Source: Xenorhabdus sp. BG5 (GTDB lineage Bacteria > Pseudomonadota > Gammaproteobacteria > Enterobacterales > Enterobacteriaceae). From it: DNA of 64,000 bases. Position 1 is the stretch's first letter; each line of letters opens with the position of its first letter. The DNA is taken from the NCBI RefSeq assembly GCF_015163665.1, contig NZ_JADEUG010000001.1, positions 248,001 to 312,000 of the forward strand. Direction: 5' to 3'. Below, piece after piece: positions 1 through 9,038 of this stretch. Position numbers and translations under genes: made by a program. The notes under the pieces were generated by a model. It worked only from the letters and a program-made list of their open reading frames with translations, was not told the DNA's origin and made no database searches.

Positions 1-19
1 ATCGGCTAAGGATGAGACT

Positions 20-412
20 ATGTTTGCTAACACTCAAGGTGGTGGAACGGATATAGCCGTTCCTGATGTTTGCCTGACACCAATGTTTACACCTGTACCT
101 GTGCCTTATCCTAATATGGCACAAGGCACTAACGGTATAAGCAATGCTACCAATATCTTATTTATGGGTTGTCCAGCCCATAATTTGGCAACAACCATAC
201 CGATGACAACAGGAGATAATGCCGGCGTCAATGGTGGCGTAGCTTCCGGCACCGTAATGGGTAATGCCCGCCATGTAATGGGAGTCAATTCCGTCTTGAT
301 AAAAGGCTCTCCGGCAACCCGGCTTTCCAGTTCTACTATGCAAAATTTGACTAATGCCATGGGTTCACGCACTGTACCCAGCCAAACCAAAGTGCTTATC
401 TCGGCCTCTTAA
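20..412 (+). CDS. PAAR-like (DUF4150) T6SS spike-tip protein
   Basis: 130-residue Gly/Asn/Thr-rich protein of the DUF4150 PAAR-like family, which caps the VgrG spike of type VI secretion systems and can carry effectors. Seen: N-terminal IAVPDVCLTP, a central segment with MGCPAHNLATTIPMTTGDNAG, and a VLIKGSPA stretch, all typical of this family; no extra effector domain follows, so it is a stand-alone tip. An AAGGATGAG ribosome site precedes the ATG. Bases 1-9 (ATC GGC TAA) may be the end of an upstream gene. It opens the same-strand run of T6SS genes, which supports the role. DUF4150 assignment is from motif memory; fairly sure. Confidence 0.85.
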   Translation: MFANTQGGGTDIAVPDVCLTPMFTPVPVPYPNMAQGTNGISNATNILFMGCPAHNLATTIPMTTGDNAGVNGGVASGTVMGNARHVMGVNSVLIKGSPATRLSSSTMQNLTNAMGSRTVPSQTKVLISAS

Positions 413-438
413 CTTTTTTATTTATTAACAGCGCATTC

Positions 439-1017
439 ATGCCTAAACAGGCTTTAGCAAACATGATGACAATGTCTCTTTCACTCCATAAAAAAGTGGC
501 AAAAAGGGGCTTCCTATCCATAGTATCGATAACCACAGCATTGATAGCCATAACGGGTTGTTCATCAAAAGCAAATTTGCCACCCTATAAACTCATCTTC
601 AATTCAGCATCTAACGTAAATGATTCCGCCCCCGTGAAGATAGATGTCTTTTTACTAAAATCGAATGAAGAGTTTATGTCTGCCGATTTTTTTTCCCTGC
701 AAGACAAGGCTCAGAATACGTTGGGCGATAAACTGGTTAATAAAAACCTATTGTTTATACGCCCTTTCCAACCTACGCATTGCCTGTTGGAAAAAAACCA
801 ACCGGAAGCTAACTACATCGGCCTCATCGTTGAGTATAAAAAATTGAACGGCAAGAAATGGCGCATTTCATTTCCCGTTCCTGTACCTGAAAAGCCCTCT
901 TTTTACGAATTTTGGCGCACTCCTTCTGACGAACTACGTCTATGCGTAAAAGTCACTAACAATGGCTTAAGTCTCATCAAAGAATGTAACTTGAGTTGTG
1001 TGACAGGAGATAAATAA
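439..1017 (+). CDS. tssJ: T6SS outer-membrane lipoprotein TssJ
   Basis: TssJ anchors the T6SS membrane complex in the outer membrane and contacts the periplasmic part of TssM. The N-terminus has basic residues, a hydrophobic stretch and a lipobox (ITGC) with the acceptor Cys at about residue 41 from this start; Ser at +2 fits outer-membrane sorting. The leader is long, so a start at one of the internal Met codons near residues 9-12 (about 463-472) is equally possible. After the Cys comes the beta-sandwich typical of TssJ, including a PVKIDVFLLK segment. It sits 4 bp before tssK, as in many T6SS operons. Confidence 0.9.
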   Translation: MPKQALANMMTMSLSLHKKVAKRGFLSIVSITTALIAITGCSSKANLPPYKLIFNSASNVNDSAPVKIDVFLLKSNEEFMSADFFSLQDKAQNTLGDKLVNKNLLFIRPFQPTHCLLEKNQPEANYIGLIVEYKKLNGKKWRISFPVPVPEKPSFYEFWRTPSDELRLCVKVTNNGLSLIKECNLSCVTGDK

Positions 1018-1021
1018 GGTA

Positions 1022-2368
1022 ATGAATAAATCAGAAAAAGTTATCTGGACAGAAGGCATGTTTTTACGCCCCCACCACTTCCAGCAGGCTGAAAACTACC
1101 TGGAAGCCTACATTCGTGACTGGGGGATAGCACAAAATCCTTACTATTGGGGTTTTTTAACGCTTGAATTGGATCAGGAATTGCTTAATCGGGGTAAAGT
1201 CAGCCTTTTCACAGCCAGTGGTATTTTTCCTGACGGAACGCCCTTTAGTTTTGATGCCACCAATGCCCCCACGCCCTTACAGCTTGGTGAAAACCCGTCT
1301 GATAACCATGTTGTTCTGGCTGTACCAAATTGTCAGCGAGGGAAAGAAGAGGTCATTTTCAGTGAAAAAAGCGATTCGCTGGCACGCTTTGTTAGCTTTG
1401 AAGCGGAAGTCAACGACTTCAATGCCATGTCTGTTGGCAATGCTGCGATACAATTTGGCAAAATGCGTTTGCGCCTGATGTTGGAATCTGATTTAACTCC
1501 CGAGTGGACAGCATTGAGTCTTGTATATGTCATGAATAAAACAAATGACAAGAAACTCTATCTTGACTCGCAATTTATTCCGCCCCTGCTCAACTGCCAT
1601 GCGAATCCACAAATAGAAAGTTTTATCAATCAAATACAAGACTTACTAGAACAGCGCCGCCAACAAATTAGCCAGCGCCTGTCACAGTTGGGGCGATACA
1701 ATGATTCTGAGATTATGGATTTTCTCTTGCTGTCACTTTTGAATCGCTATAGCGGCCAGATGAACCATATGCAGAACCTGTCACTATTGCATCCAGAACG
1801 GTTATTCAACGAATGGCTACAATTTGCCAGTGAATTGGCGACATTCTCCCAACGCCGTGTACCGAAAGAAAATTTACCTCTCTATGATCATGACAATTTA
1901 ACGCAGTGCTTCAACCAACTCATGTTCCAACTACGCCAAGGGTTATCAATCATTCTTGAAGAACATGCCATTCAGTTGCCATTAACGGAATACTCTCATG
2001 GTTTGAATATCGCAACATTACCCGACGCCAATATGGTACATACGTTCAGCTTTATTCTGGCCATCCATGCTGATGTTACAAATGATATGCTGATGAACAA
2101 ATTCCCTGCCCAAATGAAAATTGCCCCCGTTGGCCGTATACGTGAATTGGTTCAATTGCAATTACCCGGCATCTCACTACGCGCCATGCCATCTGTGCCC
2201 AGACAAATTCCCTGGCATTCAGGTTATGTCTATTTTGAATTAGAAAAAGAAGGGGATTTATGGAAACAGATGGAGAAATCCAGCGGTTTTGCCTTACATC
2301 TGGCCGGTGAATTCCCTGGCTTGAATATAGAATTTTGGGCTGTCCGTAATCAGGAAAAATCGAGGTAA
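1022..2368 (+). CDS. tssK: T6SS baseplate protein TssK
   Basis: TssK is the trimeric baseplate adaptor that links the phage-like baseplate to the TssJLM membrane complex in the cytoplasm. The 448-residue length is usual, and the N-terminus carries the family hallmark WTEGMFLRPHHFQQ, followed by YW-GF and a C-terminal region with PGISLRAMPSVPRQIPWH, also characteristic. The gene lies 4 bp after tssJ and 8 bp before tssL, so it is almost certainly co-transcribed. No oddities seen. Confidence 0.97.
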   Translation: MNKSEKVIWTEGMFLRPHHFQQAENYLEAYIRDWGIAQNPYYWGFLTLELDQELLNRGKVSLFTASGIFPDGTPFSFDATNAPTPLQLGENPSDNHVVLAVPNCQRGKEEVIFSEKSDSLARFVSFEAEVNDFNAMSVGNAAIQFGKMRLRLMLESDLTPEWTALSLVYVMNKTNDKKLYLDSQFIPPLLNCHANPQIESFINQIQDLLEQRRQQISQRLSQLGRYNDSEIMDFLLLSLLNRYSGQMNHMQNLSLLHPERLFNEWLQFASELATFSQRRVPKENLPLYDHDNLTQCFNQLMFQLRQGLSIILEEHAIQLPLTEYSHGLNIATLPDANMVHTFSFILAIHADVTNDMLMNKFPAQMKIAPVGRIRELVQLQLPGISLRAMPSVPRQIPWHSGYVYFELEKEGDLWKQMEKSSGFALHLAGEFPGLNIEFWAVRNQEKSR

Positions 2369-2376
2369 TAAAGCCA

Positions 2377-3597
2377 ATGACGCAGGAAAAGCAGACAACT
2401 GAACATAAGATGCTTTCGGATGATACCAACCGTAACCCGTTGGTTTCTGCCGCAAATCCATTGTTAAATACTATTCCCCAGATCCGGCATTCTATTATTC
2501 ACCCTGATCCAACCCATTTACGCCAGCAACTGATCAATGAAATCCGGCGTTTTGAAGTGGAATGCCAACAAGTCAAACTGCCCTACAACGTGATCATTGG
2601 TGCCCGCTACTGTCTATGCACCGCATTGGATGAAGCAGCAGCACTCACTCCTTGGGGGCTGCGCAGTGTTTGGTCTGGTGGTGGCCTGCTCGTTACTTTT
2701 CATAATGAGACTTGGGGAGGCGAAAAATTTTTCCAGTTATTAGCCAAGTTGTCACAAAATCCCAAGGATAACTTATTCCTATTAGAACTCATTAACTTCT
2801 GTCTCCTGCTTGGATTCGAAGGGCGTTATCGTGTCATCGATAACGGTCGCACTCAATTGGAAACCGTGAAACAACGCTTATTCCAGTTAATAAGTTCAAT
2901 TAGAGGTAATTATCCCATTGAATTATCAAAAAAAATACAAGCCATTACCTTGCCGAATAGACCCCAACACATTTCCTTATCAGTTTGGATCTCTATAGCG
3001 ATATTAAGTTTTCTGGTATGTATCTTGTATATAAACCTGAACTGGCAGTTGAATGATAGGGTTAATCCCATTTTGTCCAAAATCTACCAGACTAATTTGC
3101 CCAATGTGACGGTAGGCGATAGGGTATTTCCATCTACACTACTCCCCCAGAACCTGCAAAGCAGGCTACAGGATGAAATAGCTGCGGGATTATTGGACGT
3201 CACTGATATGCCTGATAGAAGCGTGATCACGCTAAAAGGAGATGGTTTATTCAACACCAGCTCCATTCAGATCAAAAGCCGTTATTTGGATGTCATCAGG
3301 CGGGTTGCTGAGGTATTAAACCATTTTAACGGCGAAATCCTGATTGTCGGGTATACTGATAACATTCCCATTAATACCCGTCTTTCCCGTTTTTCATCCA
3401 ATGATGCTTTATCACTCGCGAGAGCTAAGTCTGTACAAAAAGAACTACAACGTTACCTGAATCAACCAGAAAGAGTCAAAACAGAAGGAAAAGGGGCCAA
3501 AAATCCTTTAGTTCCAAATAATACTGCCAGTAATCGAGCCAAAAACAGACGAGTCGAAATCACACTGTTAGCTTCTCCTGTAAACCAAACGATGTAA
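2377..3597 (+). CDS. tssL: T6SS inner-membrane protein TssL with C-terminal OmpA domain
   Basis: TssL (DotU/IcmH family) is an inner-membrane component that binds TssM and the baseplate. Residues about 20-190 are the cytoplasmic DotU domain (ARYCLCTALDEAA and TPWG motifs). A single membrane segment lies near residues 198-222, followed by a periplasmic OmpA/MotB-like peptidoglycan-binding domain near 280-400 with GYTDN and NRAKNRRVEI motifs. This makes it the extended TssL type that provides its own cell-wall anchor, so no separate TagL is required. It is 12 bp upstream of tssM. Confidence 0.96.
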   Translation: MTQEKQTTEHKMLSDDTNRNPLVSAANPLLNTIPQIRHSIIHPDPTHLRQQLINEIRRFEVECQQVKLPYNVIIGARYCLCTALDEAAALTPWGLRSVWSGGGLLVTFHNETWGGEKFFQLLAKLSQNPKDNLFLLELINFCLLLGFEGRYRVIDNGRTQLETVKQRLFQLISSIRGNYPIELSKKIQAITLPNRPQHISLSVWISIAILSFLVCILYINLNWQLNDRVNPILSKIYQTNLPNVTVGDRVFPSTLLPQNLQSRLQDEIAAGLLDVTDMPDRSVITLKGDGLFNTSSIQIKSRYLDVIRRVAEVLNHFNGEILIVGYTDNIPINTRLSRFSSNDALSLARAKSVQKELQRYLNQPERVKTEGKGAKNPLVPNNTASNRAKNRRVEITLLASPVNQTM

Positions 3598-3609
3598 GGA
3601 AATGAAGAC

Positions 3610-6600
3610 ATGCTGAATGCACTTTTTTCTATCATCACCAGCCGGTTAACATGGAGTTTTCTTGGAGTAACGGCTATTTCTGTTTTTATCTGGTTCATTG
3701 GTCCCATTATTTCTGTTGGTGATAAGTTCCCTTTTGAAACAAATACAATACGAATCATTACCATTATTTCTTTTTACTTGCTCTGGTTATTAGTTAAAGT
3801 CATGCCGCGGTTATACCAATCATGGCTTAACCAAAAGCTGACCAAGGAATTGAACATCACTAAAGATGAAAACGAAGAAAAGAAGCAGAATAAACAATAT
3901 ATTACATTAGCAGAGCGTTTTTCTGACGCAGCAAGATTACTGAAAAAAGCCTATTTTTCTGGTTGGTATAGTAAAAATAAACCAGGCTGGATAAACTTTT
4001 TCAGCCGCCAATATATATATCAATTACCCTGGTATCTGGTTATCGGTGCCCCCAGTTCAGGCAAGACGACAGCTCTGACAAACTCTGGCCTGCATTTTCC
4101 TCTGTCGGACTACTTGGGGAAATCCGCACTGCACAGTACGCAAGACATGAATAGCTGTAGCTGGTGGTTCACCAATAAAGCCGTTCTGCTAGATACTACA
4201 GGTCGCTATGTCACACAGGATAATTTTAACCAACAAGATGCTGATGAATGGAAAAATTTTATCCGACTGTTGAAAAAATATCGGATAAGCCAACCACTTA
4301 ACGGGATTATTATTACTATTAGTGTGGAAGATTTACTCAATCCATCCACTGAAAAACGGGATCAGCAGGCTTATATGCTGCGTAAACGCCTGTCAGAGTT
4401 ACATGAACAACTTAAGATACAGTTCCCGATTTATATCATGATCACCAAGACTGATTTATTAAAAGGATTTAGTGCTTATTTCTCCCATTTTGACAAAAAA
4501 TCCCGTGAGCAAATTTGGGGATTTAATTTCCCATGGAATAATGCTTCACGGGGAAAATGGAATAAAGGTCTTGATTTTGATTTGCATGAAATTCTTAATC
4601 AACAGTATAGCCAATTAGAATTGCGGTTAAATGCTGAATTACCTTCTATTCTCTTAAACGGACACAATTCACAACATTCACAACAATGTGCCGAAAGTTA
4701 TTTATTCCCGCAAGAATTTGCATCCCTGCGCCCGCTGGTCGCACAATATATTGAAATCGTATTCGCAAAGTCGGGATTTGAAATACCCTACTATCCACGC
4801 GGGCTCTATTTCACCAGTGGAACACAAACAGGATTTCTCTTTGACAATGTCATGGAGAAATTTAACCGCAATTTTCAGTTACCAACAAATAACAATAGTA
4901 ATGCCATGTCATGGGAGAATAATAAAGGAGCGGTTCATTCTGCCCCACCCAGCCAGGCTTACTTTATAAAAAATTTACTGGAAAATATCTTTAATGAGGC
5001 AGGAATTGCCGGTTATAACCGCTGGTGGATATATCGCAAACGCTTTCTGGGAGGATTAGGGTATGTTGTTTCAGTGGCAATACTGGCATTAGTAACTAAT
5101 TTACTTTTGACCAGCTACAACAATAACAAAAATTACCTAATGGAAGTGCAAGCCAGATTTCCAGCCATTGCAAAACAAAGTGCTGACTTAAAGCAAAATG
5201 CCAATGATATTTATGCCTTGCTTCCTATTTTAAACAGTTTGGCTCATTTAGATAAAAGCCAACGCTTTCCCTTAAATGATCCCCCTTTATCCTATCGAAT
5301 GGGGTTGTATTGTGGTGAACAAATCAGTGATGCCAGCCGTTTTCTATATAGAAAAGCACTACAAACATTATTGTTGCCCCAGATAGCAACAATCATCACG
5401 AACCAGATGCATGATGACAATAACGATGACATAGAGAACACCTACAATACGCTAAAGTCTTATCAAATGTTATACCAGCCTAAGCATTATGATGGTAAGT
5501 TTCTGCATAATTGGGTCATGCAATATTTGAAAACCCAATTAAAAGCAGACACAACCCAACAGCATTTACAACAAATCGAGGAACACATCGGCCAATTGTT
5601 AGATGGCCAGGTTGTCACATCCCCTTTCATTCGTGACGACACTCTGATCAAAAAAAAACAGCAATTAATTAGCAGCATTCCACCCGCACAACGTGCTTAT
5701 AACTATATGAAGGAAAAATTAATCAATGATCCCAATTTAGCTCCCGTAAATCTGGAATCACTCGCGGGTCCCCAGGCTGAATTGGCTTTCTCACGTATCA
5801 GTGGCACACCCATTACAGAGGGTATATCAGGGATGTTCACCCCTGCTGGTTATCAACAAGGTATTGAAAAAAACCTCAATACTTTTCTAACAACCTTATA
5901 TTCACAAGACAGTTGGGTGCTCGGTCGCTATGCAAAAAAGCAAACTGATAAGGAAATAAAATCCGCCGTTAAGCAATTTTATATTAACGACTACATATAT
6001 CAGTGGAGCGAATTTCTGGCGGATATTGGTTTGAGAAATATCGATAGCCTGGAGCAACGGATCAACACTTCACGCCTGTTGTCTTCTTTTGATTCACCTA
6101 TGCGTAACCTTTTAATTAATATCAGTAAAAACGTCATACTGAATGGAAATAGCAATAATATCAAACAACTCAACAATATCATGAAGAACCGTGTTGTGCA
6201 GAGCCAATCAAATAAGTTAACGAAATTGGTGCCCAAACAAATAATGCAAGATAATAATCAACCAACACCAGAACAGGCAGTAGAAGAATATTTTGCCCAA
6301 ATTATTGCGTTAGCAAAAAGGCCAAATAAAAACACCCAAAGTATCCCCTTTGATAAAACCTTAAAAGAAATTAGCGAGTTATACCTGTATTTAACCTCAG
6401 TACAAAATGCAACCAATGCGGGAATGCCCTTGCCCCCTGGTCAGATTATCACTCAGTTACAAGCAACATCAGCCCTTCTGCCTATACCGTTCAGGAGCAT
6501 AGTTTCTTCACTCGCAGTGGGAGCCAGTAGCGATACCCAGCTTAGTGATATGAAAAATGTCGGTAAGCATCTCAGTACAGAAATCGGCGTTTTTTGCCAC

Positions 6601-7290
6601 CAAGCGATTGCCAATCGCTATCCATTGACCCCTAAGGCAAAGCAGGATATCAAGCCCGATGACATGGCACGAATGTTTGCCCCAGAAACAGGCTTAATGA
6701 ACAGTTTTTTCCAGAAAAATTTAGTGGGTAAAGTCGATACAACCCTCCCAAAATGGCAATTTATGCCTGGTGTGAATGGCAAGCCCTTGCCTGGGGGGGA
6801 AAAGTTGCTCAAGCCTTTCCAACAGGCTCAGGTTATCCGCAATACGTTATTCACCAACAAAACCCCAACACCCTCATTTCGCGTCATGGTTCGTCCAATC
6901 AACATGAGTAACGATATATTGAGTATGGTGCTGGATGTAGATGGACAGATAGTAGAATACAGTCACGGCCCGCAACTTTCACAACTGATTAGCTGGCCCG
7001 GCCCTGCCAATATCAATCTGGTTCGTATTCAATTGAATCTAACTGATGGTACAACCGCAAACTTATCAACGTCAGGTTTTTGGGCACTAAACCGATTGCT
7101 GGATCAGGCAAAACGTATTCGGCGTGGTAAAACAAGGAACCCAACCAATATGGGTGATATGAGCTTATGGGCAAGGTTTAATATTAGTGGTCATACTGTC
7201 TTGCTGGAATTTACCCCGAACAGCATTTTCAGCCCGTTTAATCTCCCCACTTTCTCGTGCCCAAATCCAGAACTGTTTCAAGCAGCATGA
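3610..7290 (+). CDS. tssM: T6SS membrane-complex protein TssM (IcmF/VasK)
   Basis: Large 1226-residue inner-membrane protein spanning the periplasm and binding TssJ and TssL. Two membrane helices lie near residues 12-65, then a cytoplasmic NTPase-like domain with an intact Walker A motif, GAPSSGKT, near residues 145-152 and a following LLDTTGRY (Walker B region). A third membrane helix is near residues 478-500; the rest is the long periplasmic IcmF-related region and C-terminal TssM domain. Because Walker A is complete, the protein may bind NTP; in the family this is not always required. No frameshift seen. Confidence 0.97.
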   Translation: MLNALFSIITSRLTWSFLGVTAISVFIWFIGPIISVGDKFPFETNTIRIITIISFYLLWLLVKVMPRLYQSWLNQKLTKELNITKDENEEKKQNKQYITLAERFSDAARLLKKAYFSGWYSKNKPGWINFFSRQYIYQLPWYLVIGAPSSGKTTALTNSGLHFPLSDYLGKSALHSTQDMNSCSWWFTNKAVLLDTTGRYVTQDNFNQQDADEWKNFIRLLKKYRISQPLNGIIITISVEDLLNPSTEKRDQQAYMLRKRLSELHEQLKIQFPIYIMITKTDLLKGFSAYFSHFDKKSREQIWGFNFPWNNASRGKWNKGLDFDLHEILNQQYSQLELRLNAELPSILLNGHNSQHSQQCAESYLFPQEFASLRPLVAQYIEIVFAKSGFEIPYYPRGLYFTSGTQTGFLFDNVMEKFNRNFQLPTNNNSNAMSWENNKGAVHSAPPSQAYFIKNLLENIFNEAGIAGYNRWWIYRKRFLGGLGYVVSVAILALVTNLLLTSYNNNKNYLMEVQARFPAIAKQSADLKQNANDIYALLPILNSLAHLDKSQRFPLNDPPLSYRMGLYCGEQISDASRFLYRKALQTLLLPQIATIITNQMHDDNNDDIENTYNTLKSYQMLYQPKHYDGKFLHNWVMQYLKTQLKADTTQQHLQQIEEHIGQLLDGQVVTSPFIRDDTLIKKKQQLISSIPPAQRAYNYMKEKLINDPNLAPVNLESLAGPQAELAFSRISGTPITEGISGMFTPAGYQQGIEKNLNTFLTTLYSQDSWVLGRYAKKQTDKEIKSAVKQFYINDYIYQWSEFLADIGLRNIDSLEQRINTSRLLSSFDSPMRNLLINISKNVILNGNSNNIKQLNNIMKNRVVQSQSNKLTKLVPKQIMQDNNQPTPEQAVEEYFAQIIALAKRPNKNTQSIPFDKTLKEISELYLYLTSVQNATNAGMPLPPGQIITQLQATSALLPIPFRSIVSSLAVGASSDTQLSDMKNVGKHLSTEIGVFCHQAIANRYPLTPKAKQDIKPDDMARMFAPETGLMNSFFQKNLVGKVDTTLPKWQFMPGVNGKPLPGGEKLLKPFQQAQVIRNTLFTNKTPTPSFRVMVRPINMSNDILSMVLDVDGQIVEYSHGPQLSQLISWPGPANINLVRIQLNLTDGTTANLSTSGFWALNRLLDQAKRIRRGKTRNPTNMGDMSLWARFNISGHTVLLEFTPNSIFSPFNLPTFSCPNPELFQAA

Positions 7291-7339
7291 TCGATATCCT
7301 TACTGTGAACTTGTGAACTGAATATAAGCTGAAAATACC

Positions 7340-8422
7340 ATGAATATTGATGCCTTACTTAACCCAATCAGTGTGGAGTTTCCTTGCGGGGAAGACCTCG
7401 AATACGATGATGAATTTCTCGCATTAGAGCGAAACCTAATCGAAAAACCAGAACAGCAGTTTGGTGATGTACTCATCCCTGCTGAACCGCCCAACTGGAT
7501 AGAAGTGGAAAAAAAAGCCACTCACCTACTATCCCGTTCCAAAGATCTGCGTGTCATCATCGCCCTTATGCAAGCATGGTTAAATATTCGAGGAATATGC
7601 GGGTATGCCGATGGCCTGAGTTTACTCCGCCAATCCCTGGAGCGTTATTGGGAAGATGTATGGCCACAATTGAAGTTTAATGGTGAATATGATCCCTTAT
7701 TCCGCCTCAACACGCTAGCCATCATTGAAGATGGTTCACCCTGTACGATAAAAGCCCAAAACTCGATTCTGCTCAGGAGTGTTTCAGCGGAATTGTCATT
7801 ACAGGAAATTTGTTCACTGCTTAATGGTACGGTAACCGAAATCGAAGGTTATACTGGCGGACGCACGAGATTAATTAACGAATTACACCAACAATCTAAT
7901 AGCCCTGAGATCTTGGCAATCATCACCATACATGAGCAACTGACTGCCTTAATTGAAATTATTCGCCATAATTTATCCGACAATCGCATACCCGAATTGC
8001 CGCAGTTTTTAAAACAGTTGGATACCATCATTGGATTTTTTTCTATACATAAACCAAGCACAAGTATTCCAGAGCATTCTGATGGCGCCACAAGAACATT
8101 TGAGTCCGAACCTATGCAACAAAACAGCACAGCGGAGCAAATAACTTCACCAACCACAATCCTTGAACCCCTTGAAAAGGGGAAGTTTTTTCATTGGCGA
8201 GAAATCGAAGTCAGTAACCGTGATGATGCACGCATTTTATTAGAAAAAGCCAAAACGTATTTTCTTCAACATGAGCCAAGCCATCCTGCGCCTATGATGA
8301 TTGACCGCATCCTACGGCTGATTGACAGTGATTTTATTAAAATTATCTACGATCTTGTTCCTGATGGATTAAATCAACTTGAGAGCGTTTTTGGTCGCCC
8401 AAATAACCCTGATATGGATTAA
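7340..8422 (+). CDS. tssA: T6SS protein TssA (ImpA N-terminal domain)
   Basis: TssA proteins prime or cap assembly of the T6SS tail. The N-terminal ImpA domain is clear: the family motif PCGEDLEYD lies near residues 14-22, with EPPNW and RSKDLRV further on, then WLNIRGICGYADGL. The 360-residue length fits the short TssA class, with a variable linker near 230-280 and a C-terminal helical region including REIEVSNRDDARILLEKA. It starts 49 bp after tssM, the largest gap so far in the operon, and is followed by 82 bp before tssB. Confidence 0.94.
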   Translation: MNIDALLNPISVEFPCGEDLEYDDEFLALERNLIEKPEQQFGDVLIPAEPPNWIEVEKKATHLLSRSKDLRVIIALMQAWLNIRGICGYADGLSLLRQSLERYWEDVWPQLKFNGEYDPLFRLNTLAIIEDGSPCTIKAQNSILLRSVSAELSLQEICSLLNGTVTEIEGYTGGRTRLINELHQQSNSPEILAIITIHEQLTALIEIIRHNLSDNRIPELPQFLKQLDTIIGFFSIHKPSTSIPEHSDGATRTFESEPMQQNSTAEQITSPTTILEPLEKGKFFHWREIEVSNRDDARILLEKAKTYFLQHEPSHPAPMMIDRILRLIDSDFIKIIYDLVPDGLNQLESVFGRPNNPDMD

Positions 8423-8504
8423 TAACTTATTTTTTAACCTATTAAATTAGTTATCACTAAAAGGGTATTAACTTAGTTATCCAGACAATAACGGAGAATG
8501 TGTT

Positions 8505-9035
8505 ATGAAATCCAGTGGACAAAAATTTATCGCACGGAATCGCCCTCCTCGCGTACAGATTGAATATGATGTCGAGCTTTACGGTTCAGAGAAGGTGGTT
8601 CAATTACCCTTTGTTATGGGGGTTATGGCTGATTTAGCAGGAAAACCTGTAGAAGCCTTACCAGACGTTAATGATCGCAAATTTTTGGAAATTGACATTG
8701 ACAACTTTGATGAGCGCATGAATTCAATCAAACCGCGAGCCGCCTTTCAGGTTGAAAATACCCTGACTGGTGAGGGTAAGATGAATGTCGATTTAACATT
8801 TGAAACAATGGAAGATTTTCAACCTGATGCTATCGCCAAAAAAGTCGAGCCATTGGCGCAATTGCTGGAAGCACGCACCCAACTGGCAAACCTGCTTTCT
8901 TATATGGATGGCAAAAATGGCGCAGAAAAACTGATTGCCGAGATTTTGCAAAACCCCGCTTTGCTCAAATCCTTAGCGGAAGCACCAAATTTTACCGATA
9001 GCGCTTCAGCAGAAGGTAATGAAGATAAGGAGTAA
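8505..9035 (+). CDS. tssB: T6SS contractile sheath small subunit TssB (VipA)
   Basis: TssB forms the contractile sheath with TssC. The 176-residue protein has the family N-terminus with QKFIARNRPPRVQIEYDVE and the conserved motif PFVMGVMADLAGKP, then the region LEIDIDNFDERM. A GGAG ribosome site lies just upstream of the ATG. The gene ends one base before a TTG/ATG start for tssC, indicating translational coupling needed for stoichiometric sheath subunits. No anomalies. Confidence 0.97.
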   Translation: MKSSGQKFIARNRPPRVQIEYDVELYGSEKVVQLPFVMGVMADLAGKPVEALPDVNDRKFLEIDIDNFDERMNSIKPRAAFQVENTLTGEGKMNVDLTFETMEDFQPDAIAKKVEPLAQLLEARTQLANLLSYMDGKNGAEKLIAEILQNPALLKSLAEAPNFTDSASAEGNEDKE

Positions 9036-9038
9036 TTG

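Noticed and set aside
9036-9038. TTG start for tssC directly after the tssB stop
   Set aside because: The next codon is ATG with better ribosome-site spacing; TTG would add one residue only.
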